Shown here: in pieces, positions 19,689-27,658 of the stretch
Layout: every line of letters starts with the position of its first letter
Position numbering within the stretch: position 1 is the first letter of the stretch
Origin: Magnetospirillum sp902729445
GTDB taxonomy: Bacteria > Pseudomonadota > Alphaproteobacteria > Rhodospirillales > Magnetospirillaceae
Assembly: GCF_902729445.1 (NCBI RefSeq)
Contig: NZ_CACVCE010000002.1
Coordinates: 1 to 64,000, forward strand
Direction: 5' to 3'
Length of the DNA stretch: 64,000 bases
Notes under the pieces: generated by a model
Databases searched by the model: none
The model's input: the letters and a program-made list of their open reading frames with translations, nothing else
What the model was told of the DNA's origin: nothing
Program-made: the position numbers and the translations under genes

Positions 19689-20638
19689 CGTGCGGCCCCC
19701 CGCTTGCGGAATTGGCTGACCACGGCCGGCAGCAAACCCTTGGGCAGGAAGATCATCATGCCCATCATGATGCCGCCCAGGACCATCGCCTCGTAATCCT
19801 CGACGAAGGTCAGGACCTGCGGCAGCAGGGTCAGGATCACCGCGCCGATGACCGACCCGAAGGTCGAGGCCATGCCGCCCAGCACCACCATCACCACGAA
19901 CTCGACCGAGCGGAAGAAGCTGCCGATATCGGGGGTGATGAAGCCGTCCTTGTGGGCGAACAGCGAGCCGACCAGGCTGGCGAACACCGCCGAGACCACG
20001 AACACCATCACCTTGTAGGACGAGGTATCGACGCCGACCACCTCGGCGCCCACCTCGGAGCCGTGCACGGCACGCAGCGCGCGGCCTACGGGGCTGTCGA
20101 TCAGGTTCAAGGACAGCCACACCGTCAGCACCAGCAACACCGCCGCCGCCCAGTACCACATGCGGTCGCCCATCATGGTGAAGCCCATCAGGCTGAACGG
20201 ATCGATGCTCATGCCATCGGGGCCGCCGGTGATCCGCGCCTCGGTCTTCAGCACGATGTGGATGATGATGCCGATGCCCAGCGTGGCCATGGCCAGGTAA
20301 TGGCCCTTCAGCTTCAGGATCGGCCGGCCGACCAGATAGGCCAGCAGCCCGACCAATGCCGCCGAGATCAGCATCGCCGGCAGGGGCGCGACCTTGTAGG
20401 TCGAGGTCAGGATCGCCGATCCATAGGCGCCCAGCGCGAAGAAGCCGGCATGGCCCAGGCTGATCTGACCGGCATAGCCGATCAGCAGGTTCAGCCCGAC
20501 GCAGACCACCGCGTTGAACAAGGCCTTGACGGCGACGTCGTAGAAATAGGCGTTGGGGAAACCCAGCGGGGCCAGGGCGAGGATGGTCGCCAGCGCCGCC
20601 AGGCCGCCGATGCGCGCGTTTTTCCACATGATGATCAC
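19685..20638 (-). CDS. livM: Branched-chain amino acid ABC transporter permease LivM
   Basis: Encodes 317 residues with about nine to ten membrane helices. LivM landmarks are present: VCVGLNLLIGYAGQISLGHAGFFALGAY near 45-70, GHYLAMATLGIG and the coupling loop with GRALRAVHGSEVGAEVVGVDT. It forms the inner-membrane channel with LivH. The ATG (20636-20638) overlaps the livH stop in ATGA. A second in-frame ATG 9 bp on is possible, but the overlap favours the first. Confidence 0.95.
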   Translation of the reverse strand: MIIMWKNARIGGLAALATILALAPLGFPNAYFYDVAVKALFNAVVCVGLNLLIGYAGQISLGHAGFFALGAYGSAILTSTYKVAPLPAMLISAALVGLLAYLVGRPILKLKGHYLAMATLGIGIIIHIVLKTEARITGGPDGMSIDPFSLMGFTMMGDRMWYWAAAVLLVLTVWLSLNLIDSPVGRALRAVHGSEVGAEVVGVDTSSYKVMVFVVSAVFASLVGSLFAHKDGFITPDIGSFFRSVEFVVMVVLGGMASTFGSVIGAVILTLLPQVLTFVEDYEAMVLGGIMMGMMIFLPKGLLPAVVSQFRKRGAAR

Positions 20639-21510
20639 ACCCGGTCAGTGCCCTTCTTGCCGAACAGGCCGTTCGGCAGGAAGAACAGGACGAACAGAAT
20701 GATGACGAAGGCGACCGCGTCCTTGTAGGCGGACGACAGGTACCCCGAGGCCAAGGCCTCGGCGATACCGACGACCAGGCCGCCGACGATGGCGCCCAGG
20801 CCGTTGCCCAGCCCGCCCAGCACGGCGGCCGAGAAGCCCTTCAGGCCCAGCATGATGCCGGCTTCGTAATTGGTGAAGGTGATCGGCGTCACCACGATGC
20901 CGCCGACCGCGCCCAGCAGGGCCGACAGCGCGAAGCTGACCATCAGCACCTTCTTGACGCCGATGCCCATCAACTGGGCGGCCAGGCGGTTGAACGAGGT
21001 GGCCAGCATGGCCTTGCCGAACAGGGTGCGGTTGAAGAACCACCACAGCGCCACGATCACCAGGACCGAGATGCCGACCACCCAGATGCTTTGCGGCATC
21101 AAGGTCGCGCCGGCGACGTTGATCGGGGTCTCGCCCGAGAAGGCCGGCAGCGAATGGAATTCCTTGTCCCACACCACCTGGGCCAGGCCGCGCAGGAAGA
21201 TCGAGGCGCCGATGGTGATGATGATGATGGTCACCACGTCGGAATTGCGCGCCGGCTCGATGGCGAATTTTTCCAGGGCCACGCCGACCATCATGGTCAC
21301 CACCACCGCAAGCAGGATGGCCAGCGGCAGCGGCAGACCGGCCGCGACCATCATCGAGGTCGCCATGCCGCCGATCATGATGAACTCGCCCTGGGCGAAA
21401 TTGATCACGTGGCTGGCATTGTAGATGATGGCGAAGCCCAGTCCGGCCAGGGCGTAGATGGCGCCCGACGTCAGACCCGCGAACAGGTATTGCAGCAATT
21501 CGGCAAACAT
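20635..21510 (-). CDS. livH: Branched-chain amino acid ABC transporter permease LivH
   Basis: Encodes 291 residues with about eight membrane helices. It opens with LQYLFAGLTSGAIYALAGLGF and has INFAQGEFIMIGGM, both LivH signatures, and the coupling segment around FNRLAAQLMGIGVKKV. It pairs with LivM. A 65-bp spacer separates it from livK; that spacer contains a GC-rich dyad (GCGGGG...CCCCGC on the minus strand) that may reduce expression relative to livK. Confidence 0.95.
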   Translation of the reverse strand: MFAELLQYLFAGLTSGAIYALAGLGFAIIYNASHVINFAQGEFIMIGGMATSMMVAAGLPLPLAILLAVVVTMMVGVALEKFAIEPARNSDVVTIIIITIGASIFLRGLAQVVWDKEFHSLPAFSGETPINVAGATLMPQSIWVVGISVLVIVALWWFFNRTLFGKAMLATSFNRLAAQLMGIGVKKVLMVSFALSALLGAVGGIVVTPITFTNYEAGIMLGLKGFSAAVLGGLGNGLGAIVGGLVVGIAEALASGYLSSAYKDAVAFVIILFVLFFLPNGLFGKKGTDRV

Positions 21511-21575
21511 GGAGCCCCCAGGGGTTGGCGGTGGCGGGGAGCCGCGATCGGCCCCCCGCTCTTAACCAGGTCTGG

Positions 21576-22730
21576 TCAGTCGGCCAGGACCCAGTCGCCC
21601 TTCTTGACTTCGACCATGCGGAAGGCCGACAGCGACAGGCCCATATGGTCTTCCGGCGACATCGACACCAGGCCGCCGGTGCCGACATAGCCCGAGGTCT
21701 TCTCGATCTCGGCGCGGACCTTTTCCTTGTCGGTCGAGCCGGCGCGCAGGATCGCGGCCAGGGCGATCTGCAGGCCGTCATAGGCATGGCCGGCGAAGGT
21801 CGAGACGTCGGACTTGAAAGCCGCCTCGTATTCCTTCTTGAAGGCGGTCACGACCGGCTTCTGCGGGTCGGTGGCGCCCAGTTGTTCGGCCACCACCAGG
21901 CCGGCGGCCGGCAGGCGGATACCCTCGGCGGCGTCGCCGGCCAGCTTGATGAAGTCCTTCGAGGCGACACCGTGCGACTGGTACAGCGGAACGCTCATGC
22001 CCAGCTGCTTGAAGTTCTTGGTGACGATCGCCGGACCCTGGCCGAAGCCGAAATTGAACACGGCCTGAACGCCGGCGGTGTTCTTGATCTTGGTCAGCTG
22101 GGCGGTGACGTCGGGGTCCTTGGGCGAATAGACCTCGTCGGCGACGATCTGGATGCCGTAGATCGGCGCGACCTTCAGCGACTGGTCATGGCCCGACTTG
22201 CCGAAGCCGGCATCTTCCGAGATCATCGCGACCTTGGAAATGCCCTTCTTCTTCATGTCCAGGAACACCTTCTCGGCCGCCATGCGGTCGGTGTGCGGGG
22301 TCTTGAACACCCACTTCTTGACCGGGTCGATGATGTCGATGCCGCCGGCCAGCGAGATGAACGGCACGCCGGCCGGTTCGACCACCTTGATGGCCGCCAT
22401 CGAGGTGCCGGTGGTGGTGCCGCCGATGATGATATCGACATTGTCGTTCTGGATCAGGCGCTTGGCGAAGGTCACCGCCTTGTCGGGGGCGCCGGCATCG
22501 TCATAGTGGATCAACTCCACCTTCTTGCCCCGGACGCCGCCATCCTTGTTCAGGCGCTCGACGTACATTTCCAGGGTCTTCTTTTCCGGTTCGCCCAGGA
22601 ACGAGGCCGGTCCGGTCACCGAAAGGAACGCGCCGATCTTGATGGTGTCGGCCGCCTGGGCGGCGCCCGCAAAGGTGCCGACCGCAAAGACGGCACACGC
22701 CGCCACACCCCACTTGACGAGGCTACGCAT
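21576..22730 (-). CDS. livK: Branched-chain amino acid ABC transporter substrate-binding protein
   Basis: Encodes 384 residues with a signal peptide (about 1-27, ending GAAQAAD). It has the type I periplasmic-binding fold of the Peripla_BP_6 group: IKIGAFLSVTGPASFLGEP, the hinge with IIGGTTTGTSMA, and ISEDAGFGKSGHD. First gene of the liv operon and presumably the most expressed. The family binds branched-chain and other amino acids; the exact ligand is not readable. Upstream (22731-22964) it faces purQ; a GGAGG-like AGGGAGGAAAAC precedes the start on the minus strand. Confidence 0.93.
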   Translation of the reverse strand: MRSLVKWGVAACAVFAVGTFAGAAQAADTIKIGAFLSVTGPASFLGEPEKKTLEMYVERLNKDGGVRGKKVELIHYDDAGAPDKAVTFAKRLIQNDNVDIIIGGTTTGTSMAAIKVVEPAGVPFISLAGGIDIIDPVKKWVFKTPHTDRMAAEKVFLDMKKKGISKVAMISEDAGFGKSGHDQSLKVAPIYGIQIVADEVYSPKDPDVTAQLTKIKNTAGVQAVFNFGFGQGPAIVTKNFKQLGMSVPLYQSHGVASKDFIKLAGDAAEGIRLPAAGLVVAEQLGATDPQKPVVTAFKKEYEAAFKSDVSTFAGHAYDGLQIALAAILRAGSTDKEKVRAEIEKTSGYVGTGGLVSMSPEDHMGLSLSAFRMVEVKKGDWVLAD

Positions 22731-22849
22731 TGGTTTTCCTCCCTCATACTTATGTCCGCGGCTTATATCCGCCGCGTGACAAGATTAACGCTATTGTGCC
22801 CCAGGGCAACGACTTCTGCCAACCTTTTTTTGGTAATCCGGTACCGAAT

Positions 22850-22878
22850 TGCCGCGTGGTCGGGGCGCGGGCTTTTTT
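22850..22878 (+). terminator. Terminator-like hairpin in the purQ leader
   Basis: GCCGCG at 22851-22856 pairs with CGC-GGC at 22866-22872 (one bulged G) and is followed by six T at 22873-22878. No gene on this strand lies upstream, so it could be an attenuator for purQL. A second 7-bp stem (22899-22905 with 22910-22916) lies between it and purQ. Elsewhere the 234-bp livK/purQ spacer shows no clear feature. Confidence 0.4.
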
Positions 22879-22964
22879 CGTGCTCTCCCGTTCGTGCTGG
22901 AAACCAATGGGTTTCCGTATTAAGAAGACGCTCTCCCTTTCGAACCAACCCAGGGACGCCCTTC

Positions 22965-23654
22965 GTGAAAGCCGCCGTCATCGTCTTCCCCGGTTCCAAC
23001 TGCGACCGCGACGTCGCCGTGGCGCTGGAGGCCAGCATGCGCGCCAAGCCGCTCATGGTCTGGCATCGCGACACCGAACTGCCCAAGGTCGACCTGGTGG
23101 TCGTTCCCGGCGGATTCTCCTATGGCGATTACCTGCGCTGCGGCGCCATGGCGGCACACTCGCCGATCATGCGCGAGGTCAAGGCCCGGGCCGATGCCGG
23201 AATGCGGGTGCTGGGCATCTGCAACGGCTTCCAGATCCTGACCGAATCGGGTTTGCTGCCCGGCGTGCTGATGCGCAACAAGGATCTGAAGTTCATCTGC
23301 AAGGACGTCCATCTGCGGGTCGAGAACGACCGCACCGACTTCTGCCGCTATTACCGCTCGGGCGACGTGGTGCGCTTCCCCATCGCCCACGCCGAGGGCA
23401 ATTGGTTCGTCGAGCCCAAGGCCTATCGCGAGATGGAGGATAACGGCCAGATCGCCTTCCGCTACGCCACCGCCGAAGGCAAGGTCGACGCCGAGTCCAA
23501 TCCCAACGGTTCGTTGGGCAATGTCGCCGGCATCTATAACGAGAAGTTCAACGTGCTGGGCCTGATGCCGCACCCCGAGCGCCTGGCCGAGGACCTGCTG
23601 GGCGGTTCCGACGGCCGCTTGATGTTCGATTCGCTGGTGGAGGCGTTGTCGTGA
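22965..23654 (+). CDS. purQ: Phosphoribosylformylglycinamidine synthase, glutaminase subunit
   Basis: Encodes 229 residues from GTG 22965, with AGGGA about 9 bp upstream. Class I glutamine amidotransferase: VVPGGFSYGDYLRCGAMAA, nucleophile Cys in GICNGFQIL and the His/Glu of GLMPHPER are present. It supplies ammonia to PurL in the fourth step of purine synthesis. It works with PurL and a small PurS subunit; no purS is in the window immediately upstream, so it must lie elsewhere. The stop overlaps the purL GTG by 4 bp. Confidence 0.96.
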   Translation: MKAAVIVFPGSNCDRDVAVALEASMRAKPLMVWHRDTELPKVDLVVVPGGFSYGDYLRCGAMAAHSPIMREVKARADAGMRVLGICNGFQILTESGLLPGVLMRNKDLKFICKDVHLRVENDRTDFCRYYRSGDVVRFPIAHAEGNWFVEPKAYREMEDNGQIAFRYATAEGKVDAESNPNGSLGNVAGIYNEKFNVLGLMPHPERLAEDLLGGSDGRLMFDSLVEALS

Positions 23655-25849
23655 GCCAGATTACCCCGGATATCCTTGCCAGCCACGGCATCAAGCCCGA
23701 CGAATACACCCGCATCCTCGAGATCATGGGGCGCGAGCCCAACCTGACCGAGCTGGGCATCTTCTCGGTGATGTGGTCGGAACATTGTTCCTATAAGTCC
23801 TCGAAGAAGTGGCTGAAGACCCTGCCGACCAAGGCCGACTGGGTGATCTGCGGCCCGGGCGAGAATGCCGGCATCATCGATATCGGCGAAGGCGACGCCA
23901 TCGTCTTCAAGATGGAAAGCCACAACCACCCCAGCTTCATCGAGCCCTATCAGGGTGCGGCGACCGGCGTCGGCGGCATCCTGCGCGACGTCTTCACCAT
24001 GGGGGCGCGCCCCATCGCCAACATGAACGCGCTGCGCTTCGGCGATCCCAGCCATCCCAAGACCCGGCATCTGGTGGCCGGCGTGGTGGCCGGCATCGGC
24101 GGCTACGGCAATTGCGTCGGCGTGCCCACCGTGGGCGGCGAGACCAATTTCCACAAGTCGTACAACGGCAACATCCTGGTCAACGCCATGACCGTCGGTC
24201 TGGCGCGCACCGACAACATCTTCTATTCGGCCGCCGCCGGCATCGGCAATCCGGTGGTCTATTTCGGCTCGAAGACCGGCCGCGACGGCATCCACGGCGC
24301 CACCATGGCCAGCGCGGAATTCGACGAGAACTCGGAAGAGAAGCGTCCCACCGTCCAGGTCGGCGATCCCTTCACCGAGAAGCTGCTGATCGAGGCCTGC
24401 CTGGAACTGATGGCCACCGATTCCATCGTCGCCATCCAGGACATGGGGGCGGCCGGCCTGACCTCGTCGTCGTTCGAGATGGCGTCGAAGGGCGGTCTGG
24501 GCATCGAGATGGACCTGGATTCGGTGCCGATGCGCGAAGAGGGCATGAGCGCCTACGAGATCATGCTGTCGGAATCGCAAGAACGCATGCTGATGATCCT
24601 GAAGCCGGGCAAGGAAGACGTGGCCCGCGCGATCATGGACAAGTGGGAGCTGGATTTCGCGGTGATCGGCGTGTTGACCGGCACCGGCCGCATGGTGCTG
24701 AAGCGCCATGGCGAGGTGGTGGCCGACCTGCCCATCGACCCGCTGGCCCAGGCCAGCCCGGAATATGACCGCCCGTGGGTTCAGCCCGCCAAGTTGCCGG
24801 TGGTCAAGCTGGAAGACGTGCCGGCGGTGGCGCCGATCGAGGCGCTGAAGACCCTGCTGGGCTGCCCCGACCTGGCGTCGAAGCGGTGGATCTATCAGCA
24901 ATACGACCACATGGTGATGGGCGACACCGTCCAGCGTCCGGGCGGCGATGCCGCCGTGGTGCGCATCCATGGCTCGGACAAGGCGGTGGCCATCACCACC
25001 GACTGCACCCCGCGTTATTGCCAGGCCGACCCGCACGAGGGCGGCCGTCAGGCGGTGGCGGAAGCCTATCGCAACATCTCGGCCACCGGTGCCTTGCCGA
25101 TGGCGGTGACCGACAATCTGAATTTCGGCAATCCGGAAAAGCCCGAGATCATGGGTCAGATCGTCGAGGCCATCAAAGGCATGGGCGAGGCCTGCCGCGA
25201 TCTCGACTTCCCCGTGGTGTCGGGCAACGTCTCGCTTTACAACGAGACCCAGGGCGCGGCGATCCAGCCGACCCCGGCCATCGGCGCCGTCGGTCTGTTG
25301 AAGGATGTGTCCAAGCACACCACCATCGCCTTCAAGGGGGCGGGCAATTCCATCGTTCTGTTCGGCGAGACCAAGGGCTGGATGGGCGCTTCGCTGTATC
25401 TGCGCGAGGTGTGCGGACGGGAAGAGGGCGCTCCGCCGCCGGTGGCCCTGCACCGCGAACGGCGCAAGGGCGAATTGGTGCGCGACCTGATCGACCAGGG
25501 CCTGGTCAAGGCCTGCCACGATGTCTCGGACGGCGGCCTGCTGGTCGCGGTGACCGAGATGGCGCTGGCGTCGGGCATCGGTGCCAGCCTGGAGGCTCCG
25601 TCGGCCATCGCCCTGCATGGCTGGTGCTTCGGCGAGGATCAGGGCCGCTATGTGCTGGAAGTGGGCGCGGACGACCTGGCCTCGGTGCTGGAAGCGGCGC
25701 AAGGACGGGATGTCGGCGCCCGAATCATCGGCACCACCGGCGGCCATTCCATCAATGTTGCCGGCCAGTCGGCCACGGTCGAGGACCTGAAGGCCATCCA
25801 TGAAGCGTGGATGCCGGCCTATATGGGCGCCGAGATGTCGGGGCACTGA
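23651..25849 (+). CDS. purL: Phosphoribosylformylglycinamidine synthase subunit II
   Basis: Encodes 732 residues, the small-type PurL used with separate PurQ and PurS. It starts at GTG 23651 within the purQ stop (GTGA). Landmarks: MWSEHCSYKSSKKWL, KMESHNHPSFIEPYQGAATGVGGILRD, and the second half with TDNLNFGNPEKPE and SGNVSLYNE. It catalyses ATP-dependent amidation of FGAR to FGAM in the cytoplasm. A strong terminator follows 16 bp after the stop. Confidence 0.97.
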   Translation: MSQITPDILASHGIKPDEYTRILEIMGREPNLTELGIFSVMWSEHCSYKSSKKWLKTLPTKADWVICGPGENAGIIDIGEGDAIVFKMESHNHPSFIEPYQGAATGVGGILRDVFTMGARPIANMNALRFGDPSHPKTRHLVAGVVAGIGGYGNCVGVPTVGGETNFHKSYNGNILVNAMTVGLARTDNIFYSAAAGIGNPVVYFGSKTGRDGIHGATMASAEFDENSEEKRPTVQVGDPFTEKLLIEACLELMATDSIVAIQDMGAAGLTSSSFEMASKGGLGIEMDLDSVPMREEGMSAYEIMLSESQERMLMILKPGKEDVARAIMDKWELDFAVIGVLTGTGRMVLKRHGEVVADLPIDPLAQASPEYDRPWVQPAKLPVVKLEDVPAVAPIEALKTLLGCPDLASKRWIYQQYDHMVMGDTVQRPGGDAAVVRIHGSDKAVAITTDCTPRYCQADPHEGGRQAVAEAYRNISATGALPMAVTDNLNFGNPEKPEIMGQIVEAIKGMGEACRDLDFPVVSGNVSLYNETQGAAIQPTPAIGAVGLLKDVSKHTTIAFKGAGNSIVLFGETKGWMGASLYLREVCGREEGAPPPVALHRERRKGELVRDLIDQGLVKACHDVSDGGLLVAVTEMALASGIGASLEAPSAIALHGWCFGEDQGRYVLEVGADDLASVLEAAQGRDVGARIIGTTGGHSINVAGQSATVEDLKAIHEAWMPAYMGAEMSGH

Positions 25850-25864
25850 TCGGGGCAATGATCC

Positions 25865-25899
25865 AAGGCCCGGCTTCCCGATGGAGGCCGGGCCTTTTT
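25865..25899 (+). terminator. Intrinsic terminator of purQL
   Basis: AAGGCCCGGC (25865-25874) pairs with GCCGGGCCTT (25887-25896), followed by TTT. The stem symmetry means it could also serve the convergent gene ending at 25899. Confidence 0.9.
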
Positions 25900-26402
25900 C
25901 ATGTGCGAACGATCTCCAGCCGATAGACGGTCTTCAGGAAGGCGAACAGTTCGCGCCCGTGGGCCAGCCACCATTCTGCGCCGGGACGGTCGGGCCGGGC
26001 CGGGAAGCCGGTCACCGTCAGGCCCGTGCGGGCGAAGATGTAGCGGGCGCGCGGCAGGTGGAAGGAATCGGTCACCACCAGCACCCGGCCCCAGCCTTGC
26101 GCCGCGATGATCGGAGCCGACAGCCGGGCGTTGTCGATGGTATTGCGCGAGCGATCCTCGACATGGACGCGGCTGGGGGCGATGCCGGCAGCCAGCGCCA
26201 GGTCGCGCATGACGTGGGCCTCGGGGACCGGATGGCTGACCGGGCCGCCGCTCATCAGCACGTGCCCGACCAGATCGGCGCGTGCCAGGGCGCAGGCCAC
26301 GGCGACGCGCCGCGCCAGGGCCGGCGACGGGCGGCCGTCGGGCAACACTTTCGCCCCAAGAACGATGGCGACGTCGAACTCGACAGCGATGGGCGCGTTC
26401 AT
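25899..26402 (-). CDS. YdcF/SanA-like DUF218 protein
   Basis: Encodes 167 residues (MNAPIAVEFDVAIVLGAKV). The DUF218 core is visible: AIVLGAKVLPDGRPSPALARRV, MSGG, EDRSRNTIDNARLS, VVTDSFHLPRARYIFAR and TVTGFPA. Relatives are linked to envelope or cofactor biology, but the reaction is not established for this type. No signal or membrane segment is evident. The start is uncertain: no ribosome site precedes 26402, and an upstream in-frame ATG at 26438 would overlap the divergent methyltransferase start by 2 bp. Confidence 0.8.
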   Translation of the reverse strand: MNAPIAVEFDVAIVLGAKVLPDGRPSPALARRVAVACALARADLVGHVLMSGGPVSHPVPEAHVMRDLALAAGIAPSRVHVEDRSRNTIDNARLSAPIIAAQGWGRVLVVTDSFHLPRARYIFARTGLTVTGFPARPDRPGAEWWLAHGRELFAFLKTVYRLEIVRT

Positions 26403-26436
26403 ATAAGCATGATGCGATAAATCGACGGAGGATGCC

Positions 26437-27120
26437 ATGCAACGGCGGCGCAATGTGGATGTGATGGTGGAGGCGCTGAAGCCCGAAGGCAAGCGTATCC
26501 TGGATGTCGGCTGCGGCGACGGCAACGTGGTCCGGCTTTTGACCAAGAAGGGCGCCCATGTGGTGGGCGTCGAATGTTCGCCCCGCCAATTGGCCAAGGC
26601 CCGCGCCACGCCTAAAGTCGGCGACGAGGACATCGTCGAGGGCGTCGGCCAGGCCCTGCCGGTCGGCGACGCCAGCTTCGACGCCGTGGTGTTCTTTCAC
26701 TCGCTGCACCACGTCCCGGCCGAAGTGATGGGCCAGGCCCTGCGGGAAGCCGCCCGTGTGCTGAAGGCCGGCGGCCTGCTGTACGTGTCGGAACCGATCG
26801 CCGAGGGGCTGTTCTTCGAAACCTGCAAGCCGGTCGATGACGAAACCCAGGTGCGCGCGCTGGCCCAGGCCGCCCTGGCCCATGTGCCGGGCATGGAGCC
26901 GGTCGACGACATCGTCTTCCTGCATACCGTGTCCATGGCCGATTACGCCGCCTTCCGCGAACGCATCGTCTCGGCCAATGCCGAGCGCGAGGCCATCTTC
27001 GACCGCCTGGACGGGGAAATGCGGGCGCTGTTCGCCAAGAACGCCCGCCCGGCCGAGGGCGGCGGCTACGAGTTCGATCAGCCGATCCGCGCCAGGATTC
27101 TGCGCCGTTTACATTCGTAA
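26437..27120 (+). CDS. Class I SAM-dependent methyltransferase
   Basis: Encodes 227 residues; GGAGG at 26425-26429 supports the start. Motif I (ILDVGCGDGNVVRLL), the acidic end of the second strand (VGVECSP), and motif IV/post-IV (FDAVVFFHSLHHVP) mark a UbiE/Methyltransf_11-type SAM domain. The substrate is unknown. It starts only 34 bp from the divergent YdcF-like gene, so the two probably share one promoter region. It is followed by a DsrC-like gene 47 bp later on the same strand. Confidence 0.88.
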   Translation: MQRRRNVDVMVEALKPEGKRILDVGCGDGNVVRLLTKKGAHVVGVECSPRQLAKARATPKVGDEDIVEGVGQALPVGDASFDAVVFFHSLHHVPAEVMGQALREAARVLKAGGLLYVSEPIAEGLFFETCKPVDDETQVRALAQAALAHVPGMEPVDDIVFLHTVSMADYAAFRERIVSANAEREAIFDRLDGEMRALFAKNARPAEGGGYEFDQPIRARILRRLHS

Positions 27121-27167
27121 AAATTAATATTACAAATTTCGCAAACACGCCATCAGGGAGGAGAGCG

Positions 27168-27494
27168 ATGGGTTACGCGGATTTGGAAAAGACCGGCAAC
27201 GGTTATCTGGTCAACACCGCCGATTGGTCGCCGGCCATCGCCGACGAGATCGCGGCCGCCGAAGGCCTGGCGCTGACCGAGAAGCATTGGGACCTGATCA
27301 ATTATCTGCGCGAAGAGTTCTTCGACAACAACGAGAACCAGCCCAACGAGCGCCATATGTGCAAGGCGATGAGCGAGCGCTGGGGCGGCTCGGTGGCGAC
27401 CAAGGACCTCTACGACCTGTTCCCCATGCAGCCGTCGAAGCAGGCGGGAAAGATCGCCGGCCTGCCCGAGACCAAGCGCAAGGGCGGTTACTAG
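27168..27494 (+). CDS. DsrC/TusE-family protein lacking the C-terminal cysteines (RspA-like)
   Basis: Encodes 108 residues, the usual family length, with GGGAGGAG upstream. The DsrC fold is recognisable: GYLVNTADWSPAIADEIAAAEG, LTEKHWDLINYLREEF, and DLYDLFPMQPSKQAGKIAGLP. In DsrC the C-terminal arm carries two reactive Cys (ending PTGCV) and TusE keeps the penultimate one. Here the arm is PETKRKGGY with neither. The only Cys is in HMCKAM, mid-protein. It therefore cannot act as a persulfide carrier in the known way. Family members without the cysteines have been grouped as RspA, of suggested regulatory role. It follows the methyltransferase. Confidence 0.85.
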   Translation: MGYADLEKTGNGYLVNTADWSPAIADEIAAAEGLALTEKHWDLINYLREEFFDNNENQPNERHMCKAMSERWGGSVATKDLYDLFPMQPSKQAGKIAGLPETKRKGGY

Positions 27495-27505
27495 TGTCCT
27501 GCCCC

Positions 27506-27630
27506 GGAAATTCGCATGCGAGTTTCTGGGATAAGCAGGCCACCATACTAGGCGAAAGTATGGTGTGCCCCCTTTTCAGGCCGGGGGCCTAGGCCTATAT
27601 TGTGGCGAGGGCGGCGACTGGCCGCCCTCG
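27506..27630 (+). other. Three successive hairpins after the DsrC-like gene
   Basis: A palindrome at 27505-27529 centred on CGCATGCG lies just after the stop. A perfect 9-bp stem at 27541-27549/27557-27565 with a 7-nt loop is followed by CCCCCTTTTC and is the likeliest terminator. A perfect 10-bp stem at 27606-27615/27621-27630 (loop GACTG) follows and lies 28 bp before the FIST gene start, where it could affect that gene's translation. Confidence 0.55.
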
Positions 27631-27658
27631 TGTTTCCCCACATCGTGCCTGGAAATCC

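Noticed and set aside
23534..25858. 774-codon open frame on the minus strand opposite purL
   Set aside because: Antisense shadow of a highly conserved gene; no motif of its own.
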